From Trichobilharzia regenti (taxonomy: Eukaryota; Platyhelminthes; Trematoda; Strigeidida; Schistosomatidae), in contig OX235270.1 of NCBI GenBank assembly GCA_944472135.2, forward strand, positions 119,241,842 through 119,305,841: a stretch of DNA of 64,000 nt. Direction: 5' to 3'. Each line of letters starts with the position of its first letter. Position 1 is the stretch's first letter. Of the stretch, positions 53,934 through 64,000 are shown one piece after another. The position numbers were made by a program, and so were the translations under genes. A model generated the notes under the pieces. The model was not told the origin of the DNA. It saw only the letters and a program-made list of their open reading frames with translations, and did no database searches.

Positions 53934-54235
53934 TTTAGAGGTTGACGGAATTATCTTACACAGCAACTTTTAATTTATTCTCGCGTACCAAAAACAAAGC
54001 AAAAGCCAATATTTGATCGTCCAAACTACGTGATATATTTCGGGACCAAAACAACCCGTCAGACGAACGCTTAGCTGGCTAGTGATCGTGCACGTGACAC
54101 GACGGGATACCAAATGGCGGGGATGCTTGAGTGGAAGCCTTCAGCCAAACAAGTCGACTTAAACAGTGGTGGTCAGCATCCAATGTGTGAGTGATTGCTG
54201 TGGTCAATAATTTTGGGGAATTATTTACCGCTAGA
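53934..54235 (-). repeat. 5' LTR of the Boudicca-like element
   Basis: About 302 bp. The outermost bases read GCTAGAAGG rather than GCTACAG, so the expected TG end is mutated or replaced. Confidence 0.83.
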
Positions 54236-54306
54236 AGGGTCAGCATCTAATCTTTAGTGATGAATGCTGTGGCTAATAATTCTGGGTTATTACTTACCCC
54301 TACTTA
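54236..54306 (-). repeat. Partial diverged LTR copy next to the 5' LTR
   Basis: GGGTCAGCATCTAATCTTTAG, then GCTGTGGCTAATAATTCTGG and TTACTTACCCCTACT, repeats the outer 70 bp of the adjacent LTR with many changes. It is a remnant of an older LTR of the same family in the same orientation. Confidence 0.6.
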
Positions 54307-54409
54307 CTAAAATTTGTCGTTGATGTAGTACTTTGCTCACAAGAACAACCTGGATCCAAGTAAGTCAAGTCATGTGCTGATCGAATCGCAAGTCTATGCA
54401 GTATCATTA

Positions 54410-55600
54410 CAGAACAAAGCAAAGAATGGTAGTCTACTCCTACTCTACCTCAACTCCACCTATTTCGAAAAGGCCTTTGCCAGAGAGCGTTGACGGAGAA
54501 GCAATTTGGAAACTACTTGAAAACTACAACGTGCAATGTCCAAGTCTTTATTAAGCTCATTCAACAGCTGCCTATATGGCAATGCCACGTATCAGGTGAT
54601 CCACAACGGAAACTTCAGCTAGGCATGTGAAATGAATATAGGATTAAGACGAGACTACCTATTATCACCGATGATATTCATGACTGTGGTGGACTGGGTC
54701 ATGCGTCAGACTGTGTGCAGCAAGGAGGCAAGAGTACGCTGGACCGCCGATAAAAGGACTCTAGAAGATCTGGATTTCACAGATGATATATGTCTAATGT
54801 GACACAAACTCGAAGACTTCGAGGCAGGCGGAAACCAACAAACTGGCTGAAAAAGCAGGATGAGAAGACAGAACTACGGGTGAATATAGAGAAGACAGGT
54901 GTGATGAAGGTAAACAACCAACAGAAACAACAAACAGCCCCAATCACCATAAATGAGAAAAATTTAACAGAGGTTACCACGGTTTCAAACATTGCCAGAG
55001 AAACCCATGAAAAAGTCAAAGTTGACCTGCCAGAATCAGAAAGGCAAGATACCTACGCCTTCACCAACCTAAAACCAAATTGGAAATCTTCTGCACTTAG
55101 CCAGAACAAAGAACAAGATTCACATTTTTAACACCAATGTCTAGTCGGTCAGTTCTTCTATACGGGTCAGAAACTTGGCCGGCGTGTCACGAAGACGATT
55201 TTCAAGAGCCAGTTGCAGATTTTCATCAACAGCTGCCTTCAATGGCCCCATACTGAAGATCAAATGGCCAGTCGGCCAGAAAGAATGAGTAATAAAATTC
55301 TCTGGCTGGCGACGAACCAACCGAGAACAACAAATATATAGGAAAAAATGGAGATGGATTGGGCATACATTGAGTAAACCGTTTTATGACATCGCGCGCA
55401 ATGCAGGCCATCGCTCGAGTGGAATCCCAATGAGAAGCGACAAGTGGGTTGTCACAGCGTGACATAGAGGAGGAGATGAGAGATTATAGGAAATTTTGTG
55501 TCCAGCTAAAGAGGGAAGCAGAAAATAGAACAAAGTGGTGTTTATGAAGCCCTATGTTCCACTCAGAACCCAAGGGGATAATGATGATGATTATTACTTC
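54410..55600 (+). pseudogene. Decayed RTE/SR2-like polymerase fragment
   Basis: Plus-strand pieces in shifting frames follow RTE polymerase order: VDGEAIWKLLENYN, NSCLYGNATYQVIHNG, MIFMTVVDWVMRQTV, LEDLDFTDDICLM (RT catalytic FTDD), WRWIGHTLSKPFYDIARNAG, and a downstream basic end. Many stops are present. A GATAATGATGATGATTATT stretch near 55577-55595 is the likely tail. The 5' half of the element is missing. Confidence 0.8.
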
Positions 55601-58509
55601 TTTTCTCGACGACATCGGATAACTAGTGGGTGAAAGAATCAATTCTGGTTGCAGAGGTGACACAGACTTAACACACAACATACTAAAAACTACATATAAC
55701 CAGTCCCCGCAAAACTGCGCTTGAGGTCAACTAAAGGTACAACAGTCGAGTGGCTGGATGCACTACGCTGAAGTTTACCAAAGACCAGGAATGTCTACTT
55801 AACAACCAAGAAGTTTGCACAAAGAGATCACTTTGGCTTAAACTAGCTGGCAAAAACGATATTGGATACTGAGACCACTATTAAGACGCAGCACTGGGAC
55901 GACCAAAGCGTTTTGATATGATCCCAATATATCTGACGAAGTCAAGGTGATCACATGGTTTAGTAAGTTCTGCATAATTCATCAAACTTCAGCGAGTCAC
56001 GCAGAATCAGAAATTATATTTACACTATGTATATATAATACTGTCAGAGAAATTTCTAACTTTTAATGGACGTTCCTTTTAAAATTTCTGGATTCACTTA
56101 TTCGGTTGCAGTCTCTAATATGAAACAACGAATAATCCAGGTTTAAGCATTCATTGTCATTCAAAGCATGTGTATAGTACTTTGCGTTAAAGAATACCAA
56201 CTTAAAGATTAATTCAACCTAACATACTACATTCTAAAACATAAGATACCTTTAATATCTTTGTTTATTTATCTTACGATAAGTCCGTCTACAGTAGTTG
56301 CTGTTTTTCCATTGTTACTGCGTCTTGTGCTTCTGAAAAGATCTACCAGTAGTATACAAACACACGTTCATTAGCACAAAAACATCAGATAGCAGAGAGA
56401 GTAAATGAACCAGTATTGCAGCAAAACATGGGAGACACAAAAAGACAACAACAAAAAACAATATGTAGGTCAGGTTAGCACAACACTGAAGATCTGTGCA
56501 AATAACAGTTTCCAAATAAAGTGTTCACAGATCGAATTCCGAATAAACATTCCGCTTCCAAGTTACTTGTCTTCTACCATTACACTACGAATAGTTGAGG
56601 TAGAAAAACCGGATGTTGGTTTGCTTTAAAATCATTGCGAGCAAGGAGAGTATCCTCGATTTTGTCATTTTTATAGAATATTATGGAAATGAAACTTTTC
56701 CAGACTAGTAGTGGTAGAATATAATCAGTTGTTCGGTCTGTCAGGATTTAAGTGACTTCGGGGAATATTTCATTACGAACCGAGATCACTTAGAAAATCA
56801 CTGAATACCAAGGAGCACTGGGCGATTGTTTCGTCCAGCTTTGATACTTTTCAAGAGCCTGACTGAGTTTCAACATAAAACTTCGTGCAAAAGTGCAGCA
56901 GCTCAAGTCGCTGCACTCGATATATCTCACAAGGTAGAGAGAAGAGAGAAAACCGCGATTCAAAAGAACTTAAATGAGGAGTAGTTTGTCTCGTTCCAGA
57001 TTAGAGACAGACCTTGTAATCTCAGTTAAAAATGGAAAACCGATATCTACACCCCATTCAAACAAGTGTTGGATGCTGGGCAAGTTGAGCTTAGGCCAGT
57101 TAAATTGCTCCTCAAGGTGTTACTTTCAGTGTTCGAGTAGTAACTATACAGTTATGAGTCTGCTTAGTTGAGAACTTATTTACGTGTTCCTGAAGAGTCA
57201 CAAACTACCTGGAAACATATATCTAATTTTTTCTGATTTGTGACATTCATTTTTCACCCATTACTGTTGCCGAACCCGTCATATCTAGAATGCGTCTACT
57301 TTGAAGTTCTGTTTCAGTCTGTTGCAATGATCTAATGGTTCCAATGAACTTAAGGAGTTTTTTGATGGAATTCTAAGTTTATTATTTGATGAGAACTGTT
57401 TTCGGCCCAGAGATAAATATAGAACAATTCGTCATGTGTGATAGGGACTACATGAACACGAACTTTTTTGACTGAATAAGCGGTGGTACTAACACACTTC
57501 GTGATATTCATGAGGAATCGAATAAGAGGGAGTTTAGATAGGTGGGTACTTTTGGAAAATTATAAAAAATGTATGAAAATAGTGGCTGTCATGCCTTCTG
57601 TGTTTAAGCTTAACCTTTCGGTATTCTGATTAATACTGACAGCTACAAATAAAACTACCATATTAGATATCAAATATGCAAGGTGATTACTGAGACACAT
57701 GAACGAACAATGCACCTTAGTGCCAGTTATTAGAAAAGCCTGATAGATTCAATAATATATATGATTGGAAACAGTCGATAAGATGGCCTAGACCTGCTTT
57801 CGTGTCTGGCTCACTAATCAGTGAAGTGAGTGCACAACTTTCATGGAGTATCTTTCGTCTCTCATATTCAGACTTGCACTCCAGAACAGACCTCAACAAT
57901 AGGCTAATCTAGTTACTCATTAATAGGCTTTCTAATTGTAACATTCAATGATGTTAGTATCACTATTGAATGGAATAGATAGGTTTCGCATCAAACTCGT
58001 GACCTAGTTTCATGGTTGACTCCGGCCACCTAACTTTGACCATAGTAGATTATGATAATAACTAGCCAAGATGAATGAATTCACTATATAAAATTGGTTT
58101 TTAGGAATCAGTCAGCATTTCGGGAAGGACAACGCTAAACTGGTACCTCATCAATTGCAAGTCAAGTGTAATGATAGGAATTCATTTTATTTTGATAACT
58201 TGCAGAAGGATTGTCTAAAACAGATATCGCTTAGACCTTTTACTTAGTTGCCGATTAGTGTCTTCAGGGGAATCGATAACTATTGACATTTTGAGGTAAA
58301 TTGTTTTCATTTCTGCATTTGTGTGTATTATTCAGAGTTTTATCATTTAATCCGTAGAAGCAGAAAGAGAAAATAAGCCAATGCACCTAATTTCTGCCAT
58401 TTATTTACATTCAAATGGAGTTTCTAGGTGTTTAGTTTCTTGATGCTAGTAAGCAAACTAAAGTATGCAGATGATGGTGAGATTATTCGGGGCACTCTTT
58501 CATTCGTAA

Positions 58510-58512
<3 letters not shown>
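55601..58512. other. No supported gene
   Basis: Nearly 3 kb of AT-rich DNA with stops in every frame and only short open frames, none with a recognisable domain or convincing splice-site pair. The segment near 56810-56880 (ACCAAGGAGCACTGGGCGAT onward) has the look of dispersed repeat DNA, but no second copy lies in the window. Confidence 0.45.

Positions 58513-58575
<63 letters not shown>
58513..58575. repeat. AT microsatellite
   Basis: About 63 bp of uninterrupted AT dinucleotides. Confidence 0.95.
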
Positions 58576-58579
<4 letters not shown>

Positions 58580-58859
58580 ATAGGCAGACTCGAACAAGCA
58601 GCTAAAATCAATATAAAAGATTCAACATGTTTTGTCATATAGAAATCTTTGTTTAAATTTGCACAAGTTCTCCAGTGAATAGTAATTTCTTAGTTATTCC
58701 CAAGCTATCAATGTAAATATAATTACTTTTACTATCAACCAATGATGTCTAAGTTAACTTACGGTTTTCGGTTCAATGAGCTGTCACTCTTAGAATATTT
58801 TTCATACCTAAACATAATTCTCTTTAAAAGTGGAAACAAACATGTGACTTCTAAGACTC

Positions 58860-59520
58860 GATCACACAGTTAATATGTATGCAAACCTTATGCTGGATAG
58901 TAGGGAATGGGTATCCACCGAGATTCATTGACAGAAACATCAAAGAAAAGCCTCCGTCTCCAAAAATCAAAATTGTCCCGAAGAAAACTCTCTTCGTGAA
59001 CTCGGAATTCCAAGGTGAAATCGAAGCAGAAATCCTTAGAAACTACCTCTTTAAATGTCTGAAGAAGACATTGCAAGTAGCCAACTTACGCATCACTTTA
59101 TCCAACGGACGAGTTATCTAGTCTAACGTTAAGGAAAAGATACCGCTTTCGGCCATCTCAGAGTGTATTTATCAGTCTACTTGTTCGTGTGGAGTAAAGT
59201 ATATCTGCCGTACGCAACATCAAGTCCACAAGCATACTCTGGATCACTGTCAAACATCGTTAGCCAGAAGAGGAAAGAAGAACAGTGGCAGCTCTATCCT
59301 TGGACACCTTGTCAACTCTGGGCATCGAGCATCCCCGCTTGCATGAACGTTTCACAGTGCTAAACAGAGTCCCCAATATCGTACATTTGTACATAGCTAA
59401 ATCATAGGGTATTCGGGATGTAAAACCTGAGTTCTGCATCCGAAAGCATCACACACATTCCCTCGCCTTACCGTGGTCCATGCAACGTTCTCACTATAAT
59501 TTCGCTCCCGTCTTATTATG
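58860..59520 (+). pseudogene. Penelope-like element fragment with GIY-YIG endonuclease
   Basis: One frame at 58879-59121 reads KTLFVNSEFQGEIEAEILRN and KKTLQVANLRITLSNGRVI, like the linker before the endonuclease in Penelope-like elements. In another frame, near 59165-59340, STCSCGVKYICRTQHQVHKH, LARRGKKNSGSSILGHLV and NSGHRASP match a GIY-YIG domain in its reduced Penelope form. The frameshift and the missing RT domain make it a relic of the 3' end only. The inverted repeat at 59606 follows at once and may be part of the same element. Confidence 0.65.
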
Positions 59521-59605
59521 TAAGTTTATCATTATTATTACTATTCTCATCAACCATATTCTATTATCACTGTGCGTTTTCACAAAAACACTTTATTGTC
59601 TTCAC

Positions 59606-59834
59606 TATATATAGGATTTTATTTTGATAAATCACACAGTGTTGTACAGTAATATTAACTGATGACGTTTCGAGCACAGAGTATTGCTCATAGTCATATC
59701 AAGTCACTCACACAACTTTTTTCATTTGTGTGAGTGAATTGATTTGACTATGAGCAATACTCTGTGCTCGAAACGTCATCAGTTAATATTACTGTACAAC
59801 ACTGTGATTTATGAAAATAAAATCTTATCTATAA
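59606..59834. repeat. Long inverted repeat, arms about 109 bp, 10-bp loop
   Basis: The left arm (59606-59715) and right arm (59726-59834) are near-perfect reverse complements around a CTTTTTTCAT spacer. Each arm contains GCTCGAAACGTCATCAG on one strand. The arms differ at only a few positions and by a short CA indel, so a transcript would fold into one long hairpin. Confidence 0.93.
59733..59792 (+). ncRNA. Hammerhead-ribozyme-like fold, degenerate core
   Basis: In the right arm on the plus strand AATTGAT pairs with ATCAGTT (stem I), GAGCA pairs with TGCTC (stem II), and GAAAC followed by GTC fits the far side of a hammerhead with minimal stem III. The expected CUGAUGA reads UUGACUAUGA, so the catalytic core is not canonical. 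The left arm has the same fold on the minus strand. Penelope-like elements are known to carry minimal hammerheads. Activity is doubtful. Confidence 0.35.
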
Positions 59835-60784
59835 TGGAGTTATACTCTACCACAATACCGAAGTTCCATACTTATATCACTTTATTGTCTCTCCACTAGT
59901 TCCTGTCCATTCTATACAATCTTATTGAATAACCATTTCCCCACGCTTATTACGTCATCCCAACTTCTACCTCTTTTCTAACTTCCAGTTAGTCAACCCT
60001 TCTAGGTTACACCTTACACTACGTAATACTTTTCTCGACGACAAATTTTACCAATATCTTATTGGTCTTATGATTTCTTTGCTAATTATAATCGCGATGG
60101 TACGGCTTATGAAAACTAATCACCGAGAAGAAAATTTACTTCGCTGTTTACGTCTTTTTTTATGACTCAACATGATAATATTTCTTTGATTCATTTATTT
60201 GTCCATAATATTTCGTAGAGTTTAAATTAAAATATTCCCCTTGACAGTTTAACACCGATCTTCGAGTGGCTTTAATGCATATCCCCGCTAATTTTTGCAT
60301 CGTACTCCGTTATTGTGGTGATTTACTGACAAGTTGTACGCCTTTCAGATGAAATTTTGCATTAAAAATTATCACTAGCATTACATTCTTGAACTGTTAC
60401 ATTCTTATCAGAAAATATTCCTTGATACTAATATCTGTGCGATGTAAAGGACTATAGGAGGCATTAATTTAAAAAGTTTAACGTATACATTATTGAATTT
60501 TCATGAAATCATGTTGGTATATTTTGGCTTATTTTTATTGAAATGTGCACCGGATAATGTCAGCACCTGAGAAATCATAGTCAAACAACCTTATGTCTAT
60601 TAATGCTTACAATTCATGAAACAACAATTCGAAAAGTGGGTAAATTCACCGAGCAGACATTAGCATGAACACACACTCATATCGCATCCAGTTTTGTTAT
60701 TGGGAAAAATTATCGTTATCACAAACCACACGTATATGACTGTAACATTGTTAACCTCAAGTTACCCAACTAATTCAACACATT
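59835..60784. other. No supported gene
   Basis: AT-rich spacer between the inverted repeat and the 5' end of the RTE-like element; nothing recognisable. Confidence 0.45.
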
Positions 60785-60943
60785 CCGACCGAAAGCTGCT
60801 ACCTTGACGTGGTGGTCGGGCTTGAACACCGCAATGACCTAATCAAGCTATACTGGCTGAGACTTATGTCTCTTGAGGTTCTACCATGCCAGGCAGGTTG
60901 TTTGGATAGCGGTTAAACAAAAAGCAGCTACCCATCCAATACC

Positions 60944-62638
60944 ATGATTCAAACAAATTCACAAAATTTCATGCCGGATCGGCCGTGGCCCGGATTAACA
61001 ACGACCGCGCTTCCTGCTGCCGTGTCACAGGGCAGGAGTGATAAGTATGCTACTGAGGCACACAAAACAACAGAGAACAAACAAAAACAGGCCGCGTGTG
61101 ACCGGCCTCAAGCAGTTGTCCCCTGGGCTCTGCGGTCACGCAACCAACTTCCACGGTGTGGGCAGCCGGGAAGTAACAATCGCCCTCACAATCCGAAATG
61201 CACACAAAACCTCTCTAATCCTCACTTATCTTTGTCTTCATCTTCATCTCTATTACCTTGCCTTCCTCCCACTGATGCAACTCCTCTACTTGATGGCTCC
61301 TCACTCCCTCTTCACTCTGTGTCCACTAAAAACGACGAAAGCCAAAAAACCACCACCGATAGTCTCCTAAAGCCACGCCACCAATTTCATATAGGAGCAT
61401 TTAATGTTAGGACACTTTGCCAAATAGGACAACAAGCATCACTAGCTAAGACCCTGGCATCCCGAGCCATTGATGTATGTTGTGTTTCAGAAACACGCAT
61501 ACAAGACCCAAGTGTGGTTATTCACCTAACCCCACCTGGCCAACAGGATGAATCTTCAAAATTCACCTTGAGGGTGTCAGGAGATGCCACAGCTAGTTCA
61601 CGAGGATTAGCTGGCGTAGGGATAGCTTTGAGTACTAGGGCAGAAAAGACATTGCTTGACTGGATCCCGGTAGATAGCCGAATGTGTGCTGTCCGTCTGA
61701 ACGGATCAGTAAGAAGGAGAAAGGACTGCACTACTCGCCGATGCCTTTTCGTAATCTCCGCCTACGCCCCCACTGACTGCAGTTCGGATGAAACGAAGGA
61801 TGAGTTCTACCAAAAGCTGTCTAGTTTGGTGAGAAAGGCTAAACGCTCAGATATAGTCGTTCTAGCTGGTGACTTTAACGCTCAAGTAGGGAAATTGTGT
61901 CAATCTGAGAAGGATGTCGGTGGCACCTATGGAGTTCCGTGCCAGCGAACCGACAACGGTGACCGTCTCCTACAGTTCTGTTCAGATAATCATTTGTTTC
62001 TTGTAAGCACTAACTTTAAACACAAGGAGAGACACTGTTTAACCTGGCGACCCCCATCATCAAACCAACGCTGGACACAAATAGACCACATAGCAATAAG
62101 CTATCGTTGGCGTGGGTCGGTAGGAGATTGTCGCTCCTTCTGGAACACGTGTGTAGATACCGATCACGCACTGGTCCGGGCTCGTGTGTGCTTACGACTG
62201 AACGGACGTAGGAAACAGCTGGCGGTAAAACCATCACGTCCCCAGCTCGATCAGGAAACTAAATCCCTATTTGAGGAAGAACTAGCTAAACGCATATCTG
62301 AATTCGACAGCTGTGCTCACCCTGGAGAAGCCTGGAAGAATATTCAGTCAGCTATAGATACAGCTGTAAAAGCTGTGAATAAGGCAAATCCAAAGGTGAG
62401 TAAAAACCACTGGATTTCGACTGCCTCATCCGAACTGATAGATGCTAGAAGACTTATTCCGGCGAGCTCCGAATTCAATGAGGAGCGAAAGCTGCACAAA
62501 AGGAAACTTACTAAAAGTCTCCGCAAGGACCGTGAACAGTGGTGGGTGACAAAGGCGAAAGAGATGGAAAAAGCATCGGCGATAGTAGGCAACTCTTTAG
62601 ACTCATCAGGGAAACGGGTGGGAGAAGGCAATTCATAA
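60944..62638 (+). CDS. RTE-like endonuclease and linker, ends by frameshift
   Basis: 564 residues from ATG (MIQTNSQNFMPDRPW), with a Ser/Pro-rich N-terminal part of about 140 residues, then an apurinic-type endonuclease: FHIGAFNVRTLCQIG, VCCVSETRI (catalytic Glu), SAYAPTDCSSDETKDEFY, VVLAGDFNAQVG, LTWRPPSSNQRWTQIDHIAI and DTDHALVRARV. A linker rich in Lys and Arg follows (RRKQLAVKPSRPQLDQETKS onward). Near 62580 the true continuation moves to another frame, so the last 20 residues here are out of frame. Before that point the frame is intact. Confidence 0.88.
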   Translation: MIQTNSQNFMPDRPWPGLTTTALPAAVSQGRSDKYATEAHKTTENKQKQAACDRPQAVVPWALRSRNQLPRCGQPGSNNRPHNPKCTQNLSNPHLSLSSSSSLLPCLPPTDATPLLDGSSLPLHSVSTKNDESQKTTTDSLLKPRHQFHIGAFNVRTLCQIGQQASLAKTLASRAIDVCCVSETRIQDPSVVIHLTPPGQQDESSKFTLRVSGDATASSRGLAGVGIALSTRAEKTLLDWIPVDSRMCAVRLNGSVRRRKDCTTRRCLFVISAYAPTDCSSDETKDEFYQKLSSLVRKAKRSDIVVLAGDFNAQVGKLCQSEKDVGGTYGVPCQRTDNGDRLLQFCSDNHLFLVSTNFKHKERHCLTWRPPSSNQRWTQIDHIAISYRWRGSVGDCRSFWNTCVDTDHALVRARVCLRLNGRRKQLAVKPSRPQLDQETKSLFEEELAKRISEFDSCAHPGEAWKNIQSAIDTAVKAVNKANPKVSKNHWISTASSELIDARRLIPASSEFNEERKLHKRKLTKSLRKDREQWWVTKAKEMEKASAIVGNSLDSSGKRVGEGNS

Positions 62639-62787
62639 GTGAGACTATTTCTGAGAAAAATGGCTCCTTAATTAGCTCTCAGGATAGACGCCTTGAACGC
62701 TGGAAAGAACACTTTGAGGAACAATTTAACTTGCCTACAGCCACACTGAACCTCCCCGCCATCCAAACACACCCGAATGGGATATAG
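62560..62787 (+). pseudogene. RTE-like linker segment between two frameshifts
   Basis: After a frameshift near 62580-62590 the protein continues as RQLFRLIRETGGRRQF, NGSLISSQDRRLERWKEHFE and up to LPAIQTHP. This is the standard RTE linker just before RT. A second frameshift near 62765-62775 moves reading into the frame that stays open to the window end. Confidence 0.8.
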
Positions 62788-64000
62788 ACACTGGTCCGCC
62801 GTCTGTAAGTGAGGTCACAAAAGCTATCAGTAATTTGAAACGAGGCAAAGCGGCAGGACCCGACGGAATTATTCCGGAGGTGTTTAAATATGGGGGTGAC
62901 ATACTAGTTTGTAGATTAACTGAGGTACTAGGCAAAGTCTGGGAATCAGAGACAGTGCCATCAGACTGGGGTAAGTCACTTATTATACCGATATTCAAGA
63001 AGGGAAACAAGTCCTCGTGTGATAATCATAGGGGGATCAGCCTAACGAACATAGTCTCTAAAATCCTAGGCTCAGTAATCATGCATAGACTAAGCAGAAC
63101 TCGGGAGGAACAGACAAGGGAAAATCAAGCAGGCTTTAGACCAGGTAGAGGGTGCATAGATCATATCTTCACTCTTCGACAGATTCTAGAACATAGACAC
63201 ACTTTTCGGCGTCCAACAATTGTCATATTTCTTGACTTGAAGGCGGCCTTCGACTCCGTGGATCGAAAGGTACTATGGCAATGTCTGACTGTGAAGGGAG
63301 TGCCAAGAAAGTACATTGCACTAATCAAGGCACTCTATTCAAACTCACGTAGTCGTGTAAGGGCTTATGGGGAATTGTCATCTGAATTGGTAACAACCAG
63401 TGGTGTCCGACAGGGATGTCCACTTTCCCCATTTCTGTTTAACTTCATCATAGATATGCTGATGGAAGTATCCTTAACTGAACGTAATGACTTAGGAATC
63501 GACTTGTTACCAGGGAATAATCTTATGGACTTAGAATATGCAGATGACATAGTCCTGTTAGGGGAGGATGCTGACAAAATGCAGAGTCTTCTGAACACCT
63601 TGAGCAGCAATCTTCGTATGTTTGGCATGCGATTCGCCCCTGCAAAATGTAAGATGCTGCTACAGGACTGGACCACGTCAACCCCTAACTTAGTGATAGG
63701 GAGTGAAGTGATAGAACATGTTGACCACTTCACCTATTTGGGAAGTTGTATTAGCACCAACGGACTGATTGGCGATGAAATCTCAGCACGGATCCGAAAA
63801 GCTCGAGCTGCTTTCGCTGACTTACACCATCTCTGGCGTAGGCGTGACATCCGGTTATCAACCAAGGGACGTGTGTACTGCTCATCAGTTCGCTCCGTCC
63901 TTCTCTATGGCTCTGAAACATGGCCAATACGCGTTGAAGACATGAAAAGGTTGACTGCTTTCGATCATAGATGTCTGCGATCTCTGTCTCACGTTAGGTG
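62772..64000 (+). CDS. RTE-like reverse transcriptase, open to the window end
   Basis: Starting at PEWDIDTGPPS (62772) I read more than 400 codons without a stop to base 64000. Motifs in order: GKAAGPDGIIPEVF, SLIIPIFKKGN, NHRGISLTNIVSKILGSVI, NQAGFRPGRGC, IFLDLKAAFDSVDRKVLW, TTSGVRQGCPLSPFLFNFI, the catalytic LEYADDIVLL, FTYLGSCISTNG, and the post-RT YGSETWPIRVEDM. All RT catalytic aspartates are present. The remaining C-terminus lies beyond the window. Confidence 0.9.

Larger units (their letters stand above)
48743..54235 (-). mobile_element. Boudicca-like (CsRn1-type) Gypsy LTR retrotransposon, defective
   Basis: LTRs of about 300 bp lie at 48743-49046 and 53934-54235. Between them, on the minus strand, are gag (52993-53820), a broken pol (49549-52945) and a small extra frame (49049-49354). 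The purine tract AGGGGGGAGTGAGC adjoins the 3' LTR, and TGGTGAGCCCAACC follows the 5' LTR as a primer-binding site. No matching target duplication is visible, and the outer end of the 5' LTR is altered. A solo BEL LTR (51296-51616) interrupts the RNase H region. The CHCC-type Gag finger pattern is the reason for placing it in the CsRn1 group. Confidence 0.88.
60785..64000 (+). mobile_element. RTE-like non-LTR retrotransposon, cut by the window end
   Basis: The 5' region (CTACCTTGACGTGGTGGTCG near 60800) is followed by an endonuclease/RT coding region in three frames, running off the window. It has suffered two small frameshifts but no stops within the RT portion seen. Sequence quality is far better than in the relics at 21924 and 54410, so it is a younger insertion of a different RTE lineage. 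Confidence 0.88.

Noticed and set aside
48793..54230. The two long direct repeats as an independent dispersed repeat family
   Set aside because: Their orientation, purine tract, primer site and the gag/pol between them show that they are the LTR pair of one element.
54790..55131. A 113-codon Lys-rich plus-strand frame
   Set aside because: It overlaps the decayed RTE polymerase out of frame; the real homology runs in shifting frames across it.

Overview
The window is eukaryotic and most likely from a parasitic flatworm of the genus Schistosoma. The DNA is AT-rich and retroelement-dense. The elements look like flatworm families (CsRn1/Boudicca-type Gypsy, a second Gypsy, BEL/Pao, CR1-like, RTE/SR2-like and Penelope-like). 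The one host gene I can reconstruct has tiny 5' introns and large 3' introns, a known schistosome habit. Species and family names are inferences from recalled protein signatures; no database was searched. I see no bacterial genes, operons, tRNA, rRNA or CRISPR.

Layout. 1-8459: a tandem satellite with a 331-335 bp unit, interrupted twice by small internally deleted Gypsy elements (4936-5995 and 6341-7414). 9322-12533, minus strand: eight exons of a host pseudokinase gene resembling SCYL3/PACE-1. Its 3' exons are not found in the window, so the satellite lies in the last intron or replaces the gene end. 12848-15330: decayed CR1-like element. 16301-16482: an orphan exon candidate. 18068-18310: solo Gypsy LTR. 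19590-21035: BEL gag relic, RTE tail and solo BEL LTR.

21924-27640 is an RTE-like element split by a complete BEL-type element (23238-27201) with a 5-bp target duplication. 27849-36959 is a nearly intact CR1-like element (ORF1 plus EN/RT ORF2) split by a full-length young Gypsy element (31784-36328) with a 4-bp target duplication. 37567-47390 is a cluster of three BEL-type elements: B forward, C reverse, and D nested inside C. 48743-54235 is a Boudicca-like Gypsy element with broken pol, itself hit by a solo BEL LTR. 54410-55600 is a decayed RTE fragment. 58860-59520 is a Penelope-like GIY-YIG fragment, followed by a long inverted repeat with a hammerhead-like fold. 60785-64000 is an RTE-like element running off the window.

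The most unusual content is (i) a BEL-type family carrying only a gag-like 651-residue protein with a hydrophobic C-terminus and no pol, of which three related copies lie here; (ii) two mini-Gypsy elements encoding the same gag-to-pol-tail fusion, inserted at the same base of the satellite unit; and (iii) the hammerhead-like motif in both arms of the inverted repeat. Apart from the pseudokinase gene and one candidate exon, all recognisable coding sequence is transposon-derived.
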